64,000 nucleotides of DNA from Micromonospora zingiberis (GTDB taxonomy: Bacteria > Actinomycetota > Actinomycetes > Mycobacteriales > Micromonosporaceae), in assembly GCF_004331455.1 (NCBI RefSeq), contig NZ_SJJR01000020.1, positions 1-64,000 of the forward strand. The letters are read 5' to 3'. The notes beneath the pieces are model-generated. The model worked only from the letters and a program-made list of their open reading frames with translations, did not search any database and had not been told where the DNA came from. Position numbers and translations under genes: made by a program. Shown here in pieces: positions 44,540 to 53,749 of the stretch (the first letter of the stretch is position 1; each line of letters opens with the position of its first letter).

Positions 44540-44597
44540 GCTCGGTGCGGCCCGCCGATGATCTCGCGGGTTCCGCCGGTGGGCCGACCATGGCACC

Positions 44598-44993
44598 ATG
44601 CCCGCCATGGGTTTTCTGAAAGGTCTACTGATCCGGGTCGGCGCCACGGCGGTGGCCTTCTGGCTGGCGACTCTGGTCATCCCCGGCATCTCTCTCGACA
44701 CCGAATCGGTCAGCGAGACGGTGCTGACGCTGATTCTCGTGGCGGTCATCTTCGGCGTGGTGAACGGGGTCCTCCAGCCGATCATCAAGACCGTGGGGTG
44801 CGGCTTCTACCTGCTCACCCTCGGTTTGATCGCACTGGTGGTCAACGGCCTGCTCTTCCTGCTGACCGGCTGGATCGCCGACCAGGTCGGGCTGCCCTTC
44901 GACGTGGACGGCTTCTGGCCGGCCGCCGTACTGGGTGCGCTCTTCGTCGGCATCGTCACCTGGATCCTCGGCGCCGTTCTCGACCGCGACTGA
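44598..44993 (+). CDS. PF04020-type phage-holin-family membrane protein
   Basis: The 131-residue protein has four hydrophobic helices with the family pattern VVNGVLQPIIKTVGCGFYLL and a charged C-terminus. The family (mycobacterial 4TMS holin-like, PF04020) is common on actinobacterial chromosomes and is not evidence for a prophage; the true function is unknown. The start may be the second Met (MGFLKGLLIR, 44607). Confidence 0.82.
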   Translation: MPAMGFLKGLLIRVGATAVAFWLATLVIPGISLDTESVSETVLTLILVAVIFGVVNGVLQPIIKTVGCGFYLLTLGLIALVVNGLLFLLTGWIADQVGLPFDVDGFWPAAVLGALFVGIVTWILGAVLDRD

Positions 44994-45132
44994 CCAAACG
45001 CCGGCCGTCACCGCGCGGCCAGCCACCAGGAAACGACCCCGGCAGGTGTCGCTCGTCGCCGAGCGGCACCTGCCGGCTTGGTATCACCCGGGCGCCGCAC
45101 CGTCCGGGCACGCCATCCGTCCGGCACCACGG

Positions 45133-45216
45133 CCAGCACGGACGGGGGCCAGCACAGACGGGGGCCAGCACAGACGGGGGCCAGCACAGACGAGGGCCAG
45201 CACGGACGGGGGCCAG
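45133..45216. repeat. Five-copy 16-bp tandem repeat
   Basis: Five tandem copies of CCAGCACRGACGGGGG run from 45133 to 45212, followed by a partial CCAG. They fall in the 276-base gap before the GNAT gene, which is otherwise featureless. Copy 4 has one A-for-G change. Confidence 0.9.
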
Positions 45217-45269
45217 ATTGCCGGATCCGGCTACCGACCCCGGCCGGTGCACGGACTAACGTCGCGGGG

Positions 45270-45767
45270 GTGTTCACGCTGACCCGCGACGACGGCTACA
45301 CGATCAGCACCGATCCTGACCGGCTGGATCTGGACCGGGTGCACCACTGGCTCTGCACGGACGCCTACTGGGCGCTGGGACGGGACCGCGAGACGGTGAC
45401 CCGGGCGTTCGCCGGCTCGATCGGGTTCGGCGTCTACCGGCCGGTCGACGGCCGGCAGGTCGCCGTCGGGCGGGTGATCACCGACCAGGCCACCTTCGGC
45501 TACCTGTGCGACGTGTACGTCGACCGGACCGAGCGCGGGCGCGGGTTGGGCACCTGGTTGGCCGGCGCGGTCCGCGACCACCTCACCACGCTGGGCGTAC
45601 GCCGGATCCTGCTCGCCACCCTCGACGCACACGGGGTCTACCAGAAGATCGGCTTCACTCCGGTGACCGCCGAGCAGTGGATGGAGTTCGACCGCCGTGA
45701 CCTGGGAGTGAGCCCGCTCACCGGCAAGGATCAGTTGGCCGATCCGGCCCTTACCGTGGAGCCGTGA
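45270..45767 (+). CDS. GNAT family acetyltransferase
   Basis: The 165-residue GNAT fold has the acetyl-CoA loop ERGRGLGTWLAGAV (motif A, R/Q-x-x-G-x-G/A), the preceding strand FGYLCDVYVD and the late GVYQKIGFTPV. The substrate is unknown. The GTG at 45270 starts where the fold begins; upstream frame runs through the tandem repeat and is not coding. Its stop overlaps the rarD start (GTGA). Confidence 0.87.
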   Translation: MFTLTRDDGYTISTDPDRLDLDRVHHWLCTDAYWALGRDRETVTRAFAGSIGFGVYRPVDGRQVAVGRVITDQATFGYLCDVYVDRTERGRGLGTWLAGAVRDHLTTLGVRRILLATLDAHGVYQKIGFTPVTAEQWMEFDRRDLGVSPLTGKDQLADPALTVEP

Positions 45768-46684
45768 CGCCGCTCCGCCTCGGATACCTCTACGGGCTCG
45801 CCGCCTACCTGCTGTGGGGCTTCTTCCCGCTCTACTTCAAGCTGTTGCGCCCGGCCAGCCCGCTGGAGATCCTCGCCCACCGCGTGGTCTGGTCCGTGGC
45901 GTTCGTCGCACTCCTGCTCGTCGCGATGCGCAACCTCGGTTTCCTGCGGGCACTGTCGCGTCGACCACGCGCTCTGGCGGGAATCGCCACGGCCGCCGCG
46001 CTGATCGCGGTCAACTGGTTCACCTACATCTACGGTGTCAACTCCGACCGGGTGGTGGAGACCGCCCTCGGGTACTTCATCAACCCGCTGGTGGTGGTGC
46101 TGCTCGGGGTGGTGGTGCTGGGTGAGCGGTTGCGTCCGGCGCAGTGGCTGGCGCTGGGTGTCGGTGCGCTGGCCGTGGCGGTACTCACCATCGACTACGG
46201 ACGCCTGCCGTACCTCGCCCTGGCCCTGGCGTTCACCTTCGGCGGGTACAGCCTGGTGAAGAAGCGGCTCGGCCTACCAGCGGCGGAGGGTCTGTTCGTC
46301 GAGTCGGCCGTGCTGGCGTTGCCCGCGTTGGCCTTCCTCGGCTGGCTCTCGGTCACCGGTGACGCCACGTTCGGGCAGGTTTCGACGGCGCACACCGGGC
46401 TGCTGGTGCTGGCCGGCGCGCTGACCGCCATCCCGCTGCTGCTCTTCGCCGGGGCCGCCAACCGGCTGCCCCTGACCGGGCTGGGCATGCTCCAGTACGT
46501 GGCCCCGATCCTGCAACTCGGCTGCGGGGTGCTGATCTTCCACGAGCCGATGCCGCCGGCCCGCCTGGCCGGCTTCGCCCTGGTCTGGCTCGCCCTGATC
46601 GTCTTCACCGCCGACGGGCTCCGCCAGGCCCGGCGCACCCGCCGCCAGCCACCGACGGCGGTGTCGCCGGCCGCCGCCAGCTGA
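45764..46684 (+). CDS. rarD: RarD-type EamA transporter
   Basis: This 306-residue drug/metabolite transporter has ten predicted membrane helices and the RarD signatures LLWGFFPLYFKLL, EILAHRVVWS and NWFTYIYGVNSDRVVETALG. RarD proteins were linked to chloramphenicol sensitivity, but the substrate is open. Coupled to the GNAT gene by a 4-base overlap. It converges on the anti-sigma gene with 20 bases between. Confidence 0.9.
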   Translation: MTPLRLGYLYGLAAYLLWGFFPLYFKLLRPASPLEILAHRVVWSVAFVALLLVAMRNLGFLRALSRRPRALAGIATAAALIAVNWFTYIYGVNSDRVVETALGYFINPLVVVLLGVVVLGERLRPAQWLALGVGALAVAVLTIDYGRLPYLALALAFTFGGYSLVKKRLGLPAAEGLFVESAVLALPALAFLGWLSVTGDATFGQVSTAHTGLLVLAGALTAIPLLLFAGAANRLPLTGLGMLQYVAPILQLGCGVLIFHEPMPPARLAGFALVWLALIVFTADGLRQARRTRRQPPTAVSPAAAS

Positions 46685-46704
46685 CCCCCGCTGGTCGACG
46701 CCGC

Positions 46705-47397
46705 TCAGGGCACGTCGTAGGCGAGGACGACGGTGCCGTCGGCCCGGAGAAGTTCCAGCCGGACCAGTTCGGCGTTGGTGAACCGGGTCGCGCCGCTGAT
46801 GCTCAGGTCGTCACCGGGGGCGGCCAGCCACGAGGCGAGCTGCTCCTGTGACCCGTCGGCCGCATGCGCCACCAGCCGGAACGCGATGGCCTTGCCGTAG
46901 CCGGTCCGCTCGTCGTAGCCACAGTTCATGGTGACCTCGGTGCCCCAGTTGGTGCCGGTGAGCCCGATTTCGGCGTGCAGCGGCACGGACCCCGCCACCG
47001 GGCGCATCTCCACCATCCGCACCTGGGCGACCGGCACGTTCGTGTCCTGCACGGGCAGCATCGTGGCCGTGCCGAAGCCGACGACGAGGGCGAACGCGGC
47101 GGCGGCCAGACCGATGACCGCGTACCGAAGGCGGTTCGCCTGCCGCTCGCGGCGCCGACGCTCCCGCGCGGCGCTGAGCAGCTCGGGCACCCGGGGGTTC
47201 TCCGGCGGCGGCAGGAACTGCTCCAGGCTGGCCGGATCCAACCGGCCGAGCAGGCCGGGCAGCACGGCGATCTCCGAGACGGACTGTTGGCAGGCGGGGC
47301 AGTCGACGAGATGGCGTTCGTACGCCACCCGATCGGCGGGCGAGAGGGCACCCAGCACGTACGCGCCATCGTCGTACGCGAAGTCGCACCGGCTCAT
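46705..47397 (-). CDS. Zinc-binding anti-sigma factor
   Basis: The 230-residue protein has the ZAS zinc motif HLVDCPACQQ (HxxxCxxC) near residue 29 after MSRCDFAYDDGAYVLGALSP, one membrane helix (YAVIGLAAAAFALVVGFGTA) and an extracytoplasmic RskA-like beta domain. It should hold the ECF sigma encoded just upstream until a signal outside the cell triggers proteolysis. The ATG overlaps the sigma stop (ATGA). Confidence 0.9.
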   Translation of the reverse strand: MSRCDFAYDDGAYVLGALSPADRVAYERHLVDCPACQQSVSEIAVLPGLLGRLDPASLEQFLPPPENPRVPELLSAARERRRRERQANRLRYAVIGLAAAAFALVVGFGTATMLPVQDTNVPVAQVRMVEMRPVAGSVPLHAEIGLTGTNWGTEVTMNCGYDERTGYGKAIAFRLVAHAADGSQEQLASWLAAPGDDLSISGATRFTNAELVRLELLRADGTVVLAYDVP

Positions 47398-47972
47398 CCA
47401 GTCACCCCCATCTCGGCAAGGACCAACCGTAGTGACCGCAGAGCGTAGTGGGTTCGGGACTTCACCGTCCCCGGCGGAACGCCGAGCCGGGACGCCGCCT
47501 CGGAGACCGATCGCCCCTGGTAGAAGCACTCGACCAACACGTCGCGGTGGGACGGGCTGAGCCGGTTGAGGGCCTCGGCGACCGTCCACGCCTCGACGGC
47601 ACGTTCGGTCTCGTCGACCACCTCCGGCGGTTCGGGCAGTTCGTCGGTGTAGATCTCACCGACCCGGGTCGACCGGCGCCGCCAGGCGTCGATGGCCAGA
47701 TTCCGCGCGGTGGTGAAAAGCCAGGCCCGCACCGAGCCGCGCCGGGGGTCGAGCGACTCCGGGTGGCGCCAGGCCCGGAGCAACGTCTCCTGCACCAGGT
47801 CCTCGGCGCGCTGGCGGTCGCCGTTGACCAGCCGCAACGCGTGCGCGTACAGCGCGTCGGCATGCTCGTCATGCAGAGCACGCAGCAGGTGGGCGTCGTG
47901 GTCGCTGATGGTCCTCTCCTCGCTCTCGGCGCGAGCGGGCTCGGCGTTACGACCGGTGATACGTGCGGTCAC
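47394..47972 (-). CDS. ECF RNA polymerase sigma factor
   Basis: The 192-residue sigma factor has region 2 (RAEDLVQETLLRAWRHPESL, then GSVRAWLFTTARNLAIDAWR) and region 4 (SPSHRDVLVECFYQGRSVSE then RLGVPPGTVKSRTHYALRSL). It resembles SigL/SigK-type ECF factors paired with RskA-like anti-sigma factors. It is co-transcribed with its anti-sigma gene and divergent from the phoX-like gene, which may be a target, but no promoter consensus was established. Confidence 0.92.
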   Translation of the reverse strand: MTARITGRNAEPARAESEERTISDHDAHLLRALHDEHADALYAHALRLVNGDRQRAEDLVQETLLRAWRHPESLDPRRGSVRAWLFTTARNLAIDAWRRRSTRVGEIYTDELPEPPEVVDETERAVEAWTVAEALNRLSPSHRDVLVECFYQGRSVSEAASRLGVPPGTVKSRTHYALRSLRLVLAEMGVTG

Positions 47973-48134
47973 GCCAAACGGTTCAGTCCCAGCTCAAACC
48001 TGGGATTCCCAGAGCGGAGTTCATCGCTGGTTCACATCGCGGCCGACCCGCGCTCACCGCGTCCCCCTAGCGTCCGGCGAGTACGCGCCGGTGAGCTGCA
48101 CCGGTGTGCACCGACTCCCAGGAGGCTCCTCCCC

Positions 48135-50252
48135 ATGAGCGACCGTCCCCGGCTGCTGCCGCTGCTGGGCACTCCCCGCCACGGCAGCCGTGACGCCATG
48201 ACCTGCCTGTACCGCTGCGGTAACGCCTGCGACCACCCGGTTCCCAACACCTCCGACAACACCTACTTCGGTGATCTGGTGAACGCCGAGGTCTCCCGGC
48301 GCGGTGTGGTCCGCGCCGGTGCGGTCGGCGCGATGGTGCTCGGCTTCGGCGGCGCGCTGGCCGGCACCGGCGCCGCCGCCTCGGCGGCGCCGAACTCGCC
48401 GGTGCTCCCCGAGGCCACCACGTTCCCCGCTGGCGGCAAGGGCGTCGGCAACGGCGCGCTGACCTTCAAGCCCATCCCGCCGAACACGTTGGACACCTTC
48501 GTGGTGCCCAACGGCTACGACCACGCGGTGGTGATCCGCTGGGGTGACCCGGTGGTGCCGGGTGCGCCCGCCTTCAACCTGGGTAAGCAGACCGCCGCCG
48601 CGCAGGCCAAGCAGTTCGGCTACAACAACGACTACGTCGGGGTGCTGCCGTTGGACAAGGGCGGCAAGCGGGCGCTGCTCGTGGTCAACCACGAGTACAC
48701 CAACGAGGACCTGATGTTCCCCGGGTTCACCAGCCAGGACGCGCTCAGCGTCGAGCAGGTGAAGGTGGCGATGGCCGCGCACGGCATGTCCGTGGTGGAG
48801 ATCGAGCGGGTGGCCGGCACCGGGCAGTGGCGGGTGGTCGGCTCGGGTCGCCGCCCGTACAACCGGCGGGTCGACGCGCTGAGCAGCACCTTCGAGCTGA
48901 CCGGTCCGGCCGCCGGCTCGTCCTTCGTGAAGACCGCCGCAGACCCGAAGGGCCGCACGGTCATCGGTACGCTGAACAACTGCGCCGGTGGGGTGACGCC
49001 GTGGGGCACCGTGCTCTCCGGCGAGGAGAACTTCAACCAGTACTTCGTCGGCGGCGACGCCGCGCCCGAGGCGGACAAGCCCCGACTGACGCGCTACGGC
49101 ATCAGCACCACCGCCCGCTACCCGAGTGGCAGCCGCAAGTGGGACCGCGCCGCCGACCGGTTCGACCTCGGTAAGCACCCCAACGAGGCCAACCGGCACG
49201 GCTGGATCGTGGAGATCGACCCGTACGACCCGGACAGCCGCCCGCGCAAGCACACCGCGCTGGGCCGGTTCAAGCACGAGGGCGCCAACGTCATCGTGGC
49301 CCGCAGCGGGCACGTGGTCGCCTACATGGGCGACGACGAGCGCTTCGACTACCTCTACAAGTTCGTCTCCGACAAGAAGTTCATGAAGGGTGACTCCTGG
49401 GTCGCCCGCAAGCACAACCTGACCCTGCTGGAGTCCGGCACCCTCTACGTCGCCCAGCTCGGCCAGACCAGCGCCGACGAGATCGACGGCTCCGGCAAGC
49501 TGCCCAGCGACGGTGCGTTCGACGGCAAGGGCCGCTGGATCAAGCTGGTCAGCGGCAACCGGTCGTACGTGGACGGGATGACCGCCGCCGAGGTGCTCAC
49601 CTTCACCCGGTTCGCCGGGGACAAGGTCGGCGCGACCAAGATGGACCGTCCGGAGGACGTGGAGCCGAGCCTGCACACCGGCAAGGTGTACGTGGCGCTG
49701 ACCAACAACTCCAACCGTGGGGTCGGCAGCAACCCGAAGCCGGACGAGGCCAACCCGCGTACCGCCAACCGGCACGGCCAGATCCTGGAGCTGGTCGAGG
49801 ACCGGGGGGACAACACCGCCGAGACGTTCGCCTGGTCGCTGCCGATCGTCTGTGGCGATCCGGCGGACCCGGCCACCTACTTCGCCGGGTACGACAAGAC
49901 GAAGGTCTCGCCGATCTCCTGCCCGGACAACGTGGCCTTCGACGCCACCGGCAACCTCTGGATCTCCACCGACGGCAACGCGCTGGGCAGCAACGACGGG
50001 CTGTTCGCCACGGCGACGGAGGGACCGGAACGCGGTCACCTCAAGCAGTTCCTGACCGTCCCGTACGGCGCGGAGACCTGTGGCCCGTTCATCACCGGCG
50101 ACAACCGCTCGCTTTTCGTCGCCGTGCAGCACCCGGGCGAGATCACCGGTGCCACGGTCGAGAACCCGGCCTCCACCTGGCCGGACGGCGACTACGCCAA
50201 GCCCGGCGTGGTGGTCACCTGGCGGCTGGACGGCGGACCGGTCGGCAGCTGA
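48135..50252 (+). CDS. PhoX family alkaline phosphatase (DUF839)
   Basis: The 705-residue exported enzyme has a Tat signal in its N-terminal 80 residues, VSRRGVVRAGAVGAMVLGFG with twin Arg. The beta-propeller-like core shows PhoX motifs: VVNHEYTNEDLMFPG, WGTVLSGEENFNQYF, KHTALGRFKHEGANV and RPEDVEPS, and binds calcium/iron ions in PhoX. It releases phosphate from organic esters in low-phosphate conditions. The ATG at 48135 has GGAGG nine bases before it. Confidence 0.92.
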   Translation: MSDRPRLLPLLGTPRHGSRDAMTCLYRCGNACDHPVPNTSDNTYFGDLVNAEVSRRGVVRAGAVGAMVLGFGGALAGTGAAASAAPNSPVLPEATTFPAGGKGVGNGALTFKPIPPNTLDTFVVPNGYDHAVVIRWGDPVVPGAPAFNLGKQTAAAQAKQFGYNNDYVGVLPLDKGGKRALLVVNHEYTNEDLMFPGFTSQDALSVEQVKVAMAAHGMSVVEIERVAGTGQWRVVGSGRRPYNRRVDALSSTFELTGPAAGSSFVKTAADPKGRTVIGTLNNCAGGVTPWGTVLSGEENFNQYFVGGDAAPEADKPRLTRYGISTTARYPSGSRKWDRAADRFDLGKHPNEANRHGWIVEIDPYDPDSRPRKHTALGRFKHEGANVIVARSGHVVAYMGDDERFDYLYKFVSDKKFMKGDSWVARKHNLTLLESGTLYVAQLGQTSADEIDGSGKLPSDGAFDGKGRWIKLVSGNRSYVDGMTAAEVLTFTRFAGDKVGATKMDRPEDVEPSLHTGKVYVALTNNSNRGVGSNPKPDEANPRTANRHGQILELVEDRGDNTAETFAWSLPIVCGDPADPATYFAGYDKTKVSPISCPDNVAFDATGNLWISTDGNALGSNDGLFATATEGPERGHLKQFLTVPYGAETCGPFITGDNRSLFVAVQHPGEITGATVENPASTWPDGDYAKPGVVVTWRLDGGPVGS

Positions 50253-50285
50253 CCGGAGCTCCGGCGCCCGCGCCGGGCGCCCCAC

Positions 50286-50318
50286 GACGGCCCTCTTCCC
50301 ACCAGGAAGGGGGCCGTC
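50286..50318. terminator. Bidirectional terminator between phoX-like and iclR genes
   Basis: A 14-bp stem with one G-U pair (50286-50299 with 50305-50318, beginning GACGGCCC), between convergent stops. Downstream, CGCCACCACGCCGCTCGGCG repeats with a 30-base period at 50354 and 50384. Confidence 0.8.
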
Positions 50319-50406
50319 TCGCTGAGCCGCTGAACCTCAGGCGCCGCCGACGTCGCCACCACGCCGCTCGGCGGCCTCAGCGGCGCCACCACGCCGCTCG
50401 GCGGTG

Positions 50407-51189
50407 TCAGCTCTCGGTGGCGAGGCTGTCGGCGATCGCGCGGGCGGCGGCGAGCAGTTTCGTCCGGACCACCCGGGCGGAGGTCATCATCTCGCTGGCC
50501 GGCAACGCGCAGGCCAGCACCGTCCGTCGTTCCATGTCCTTGTCCGGGCTGATCAGCACCGCCGCACACGCCACACCCTGCCGGAACTGGCCCAGCTCCA
50601 GTTGCATGCCACGGCGCTCACCGGCAGCCAGATCGGCCTCGAACGCCTCAGGGGTACCCAGGGTGGCGCTGGTGAACGGGCGCATGCCGTACTCGCGCAG
50701 GTAGCGGTGGCGTTGTTCGGCGGTGAGCGTGGCGAGCAGGGCCTTGCCGAGAGCGGTCGCGTGCGCGCCCTCGTCGAACCCCGGCACGAGATCCTCCAGA
50801 TAGGGCGAACGGTGTCCCTCCGCCACGGCGGTGACGGCCACCTGTCCACCCACGAACCGGCCGAGGTAGTGGCTCCAGCCGGTCTCCAGCGCGACCCGGC
50901 GCAGCGTCTCGCCGACCGCCGGGGAGCCCCGGAACGCGGCGACCAGCTCGCGATAGCGGTCGGCCACCTCCAGCCCGACGATGTACGTGCCATCCTCCCG
51001 GCGGATCACGTAGCCCTCGTACGCGAGAGTGCGGACCAGGTGGTACGTGGTGGCCACTGTCAGCTCACAACGTCGGGCGATCTGTTTCACCGTCAGCCCA
51101 CGCGGGGCACGACCGACCGACTCGAGCACTCGAAGTGCGCGGGAGACGCTCCGGATCAGATCCGAAGGCTCCGCCAGGGGGTCACGCAC
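50407..51189 (-). CDS. IclR family regulator
   Basis: The 260-residue protein has the IclR winged helix: LIRSVSRALRVLESVGR, then TVKQIARRCELTVATTYHLV, and the ligand domain with GAHATALGKALLATL. The GTG at 51189 has GGAGG five bases upstream. It is divergent from the MFS transporter gene and probably controls it; the effector is unknown. Confidence 0.88.
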   Translation of the reverse strand: MRDPLAEPSDLIRSVSRALRVLESVGRAPRGLTVKQIARRCELTVATTYHLVRTLAYEGYVIRREDGTYIVGLEVADRYRELVAAFRGSPAVGETLRRVALETGWSHYLGRFVGGQVAVTAVAEGHRSPYLEDLVPGFDEGAHATALGKALLATLTAEQRHRYLREYGMRPFTSATLGTPEAFEADLAAGERRGMQLELGQFRQGVACAAVLISPDKDMERRTVLACALPASEMMTSARVVRTKLLAAARAIADSLATES

Positions 51190-51343
51190 AACCACCTCCG
51201 CCACCAGGGACTTACACCATATGAAAAACCGGCCCGAGACGAAATGCCTGTTCGGCTGGATGCTCCGGGGACACGGCATACGTGACGTGATCTCGGCCGC
51301 ACTTTGAGTCGCGATGCCGTGGCTCGAATAGGTTGATCTCACC

Positions 51344-52546
51344 ATGACCAACTCCGCCCCGCCCCTCGACCCGGTGGCCGGCACCAGGCCGGTCCGCGCC
51401 AGCGCCGTGGCCGTCGCCGTCACCATCAGCTGCGTCCTACCGGTCTTCCTGGTCGGTGGTCTCGCCGTACAGATGCGCGAGGAGTTGGACTTCTCACCCG
51501 CCGGCCTCGGGCTGGTCGTGGCGGTCTACTTCGGGATCGGCGCGCTCGCCTCCGTACCCTCGGGGGCCCTGGTCGAGCGGTGGGGCGGCGCCGTGGTGGC
51601 CCGCATCGGCATCCTGATCTCCGCCGGCTGCCTGCTCGCCGTGGCGGTGCTGGCCCGGTCCTACCCGGTGCTACTCGGCCTGCTCGCGGTGGCCGGCACG
51701 GCGAACGCGCTCGGCCAACTGTCCAGCAACGTGCTGCTCGCCCGGCATGTGCCGGTCCGGCGGCAGGGCCTGTCGTTCGGCATCAAGCAGGCCGCCATCC
51801 CGATCTCCACGCTGCTGGCCGGCGCGGCGGTGCCCACCCTCGCCCTCACCGTCGGCTGGCGCTGGGCGTTCGTGGCCGCCGCCGGTGCCGCACTGGCCAC
51901 ACTGCTGGCCGTACCCGCGCAGGGTCCCCAACCGGCCCGCCGGCCGACGGGCCGGGCCGGCAGCGGGACGCTGGCGCTGGTGGTGGTCGGCGTCGCCGCG
52001 ACACTCGCCGCCGGGGCCGCGAACGCGCTGGGCACCTTCGTGGTGGACGCCTCCGTCGACCGGGGACTCGCACCGGCACTGGCCGGGCTGACCCTGACCC
52101 TCGGCAGCGCGGCCTGCATCGCGGCCCGGATCGGCTTCGGCTGGCTGGCCGACCGGCGCTCCGGCGGGCACGTCACCGTGATCGCCGGCATGCTGGCCGC
52201 GGGGGCGATCGGGCTGGGCCTGCTCGCGATGGCCGGCTCGGGTCCGCTGATGGTCGGCGTACTGCTCGGCTTCGGCCTGGGCTGGTCGTGGCCCGGCCTG
52301 ATGAACTTCGCGGTGGTCCAACTACACCCGCAGGCACCGGCCGCCGCCACCTCGATCACCCAGACCGGGGTGTACGCCGGCGGCTGCCTCGGCCCGCTCA
52401 CCCTCGGCCCACTGGCCGCCGCGGCCGGCTACCCCACGATGTGGCTCACCGCAGCCGCCGCCATGCTCGCCGCCGCCGCCCTCATGCTCACCGCCACCCG
52501 GCTACTCGCCGCCCACCGCGTTGCGCATCCGGTGGGCGGGCGCTGA
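51344..52546 (+). CDS. MFS transporter
   Basis: The 400-residue transporter has 12 predicted helices; the loop VPSGALVERWGGAVVARIG is the conserved motif between helices 2 and 3, and WLADRRSGGHVT repeats it in the second half. It resembles cyanate/CynX-like permeases, so organic-anion export or uptake is plausible. The start is an ATG at 51344. Divergent from the IclR gene. Confidence 0.88.
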   Translation: MTNSAPPLDPVAGTRPVRASAVAVAVTISCVLPVFLVGGLAVQMREELDFSPAGLGLVVAVYFGIGALASVPSGALVERWGGAVVARIGILISAGCLLAVAVLARSYPVLLGLLAVAGTANALGQLSSNVLLARHVPVRRQGLSFGIKQAAIPISTLLAGAAVPTLALTVGWRWAFVAAAGAALATLLAVPAQGPQPARRPTGRAGSGTLALVVVGVAATLAAGAANALGTFVVDASVDRGLAPALAGLTLTLGSAACIAARIGFGWLADRRSGGHVTVIAGMLAAGAIGLGLLAMAGSGPLMVGVLLGFGLGWSWPGLMNFAVVQLHPQAPAAATSITQTGVYAGGCLGPLTLGPLAAAAGYPTMWLTAAAAMLAAAALMLTATRLLAAHRVAHPVGGR

Positions 52547-52574
52547 CCCGATCAGCCCGGCGTCTGGAGCGCGC

Positions 52575-53645
52575 TCAGCTGGTGCGGTCGGCGATGTGGT
52601 CGCAGAGCGATTCGAGCGCCCGGCGGGAGGGAGTGTCCGGCAGCGGGGCGAGTTGGCTGCGCGCGTCCTCGGCGTAGCTGCGCACGGTCTCACGGGCGCG
52701 CTTGAGCGCCGGAGACTCGCGTAGCAGGCCGAGCGCCTCGGCGTGCAGGGCGTCGTCGGTCAGCGGCCCGGTGGCCAGGATCTCCCGCAGCCGGACCGAG
52801 GCGACGTCGGTGTCGTCCGCCGCACGGGCATAGAGGACCGGCAGAGTCGGTACGCCCTCGCGCAGGTCGGTGCCGGGCGTCTTGCCCGACTCGGCGGACT
52901 CGCTGGCGATGTCGAGCAGGTCGTCGGAGAGCTGGAACGCCACCCCGATGGTCTCGCCGTAACCGGCCAACGCCGCCACCTGCTCCGGCGAGGCCCCACT
53001 GAACAGGGCACCGAAGTGGGCGCTGGTGGCGATCAGCGAACCGGTCTTCTCCGCGATCACCCGCAGGTAGTGGGCCACCGGGTCGTCGTCGGCCCGAGGC
53101 CCGACGGTCTCGGCGATCTGACCGTGCACCAGCCGGGCGAAGGTGCGCGCCTGAAGGCGTACCGCCTCGGGGCCCAGCTCGGCGGCGACGTCCGCGGCCC
53201 GCGCGAAGAGGTAGTCACCGACCAGGATGGCCACCGAGTTGGTCCAGCGGGAGTTGGCGCTCGGGGCACCCCGGCGCACCGGCGCCTCGTCCATCACGTC
53301 GTCGTGGTACAGCGTGGCCAGGTGGGTCAGCTCCACCACCACCGCAGCCGACACGATCTCGGCCCGACCCGGGTCACCGAACTGGGCGCCCAGCGCCACC
53401 AGCAGCGGCCGGAAGCGCTTGCCGCCGGCCTCCGTCAGATGCCGGGCAGCCTCGGTCACGAAGGGATCGGCGCTGGCAACGGTCTCCCGCAGCTCAGCCT
53501 CGACGGCCCCCAGCACACCCAGCACGGACTCCTCCGTGCCGGAGTCGGCGAGATGAAGGCCGAGCGCGCCGAACTGACCCGCGCCAAGCCGGTCCCGGCG
53601 GCCACCGGAGCCGGTGACACCTGAACGCTCGCCACCCCTAATCAC
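52575..53645 (-). CDS. Polyprenyl diphosphate synthase
   Basis: The 356-residue trans-prenyltransferase has FARM YHDDVMDEAPVRRG (DDxxD), GGKRFRPLLVAL near the start and the second Asp-rich motif FQLSDDLLDIASE. It probably makes the C40-45 tail of menaquinone, the electron carrier used by complex I; this fits its position next to nuoN. The second of two adjacent GTG codons (53645) was chosen for its GGAG spacing. A terminator separates it from nuoN. Confidence 0.9.
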   Translation of the reverse strand: MIRGGERSGVTGSGGRRDRLGAGQFGALGLHLADSGTEESVLGVLGAVEAELRETVASADPFVTEAARHLTEAGGKRFRPLLVALGAQFGDPGRAEIVSAAVVVELTHLATLYHDDVMDEAPVRRGAPSANSRWTNSVAILVGDYLFARAADVAAELGPEAVRLQARTFARLVHGQIAETVGPRADDDPVAHYLRVIAEKTGSLIATSAHFGALFSGASPEQVAALAGYGETIGVAFQLSDDLLDIASESAESGKTPGTDLREGVPTLPVLYARAADDTDVASVRLREILATGPLTDDALHAEALGLLRESPALKRARETVRSYAEDARSQLAPLPDTPSRRALESLCDHIADRTS

Positions 53646-53698
53646 CACGACTCCACCATGCCACACGGCCTCTACCTGCACCGGACCGGGGATACGCG

Positions 53699-53734
53699 GC
53701 GAGGGCCGGCCCACAGTCGCGGGCCGGCCCTCGC
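53699..53734 (-). terminator. Terminator of the nuo operon
   Basis: A perfect 14-bp stem (GCGAGGGCCGGCCC at 53699-53712, complement 53721-53734, loop of 8) follows the nuoN stop by 15 bases on the minus strand. Confidence 0.85.
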
Positions 53735-53749
53735 AGGCAGAGGCTGTTG

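Noticed and set aside
44598..44993. Prophage remnant because of a 'holin' gene
   Set aside because: This holin-like family is widespread on actinobacterial chromosomes and no other phage gene lies nearby.
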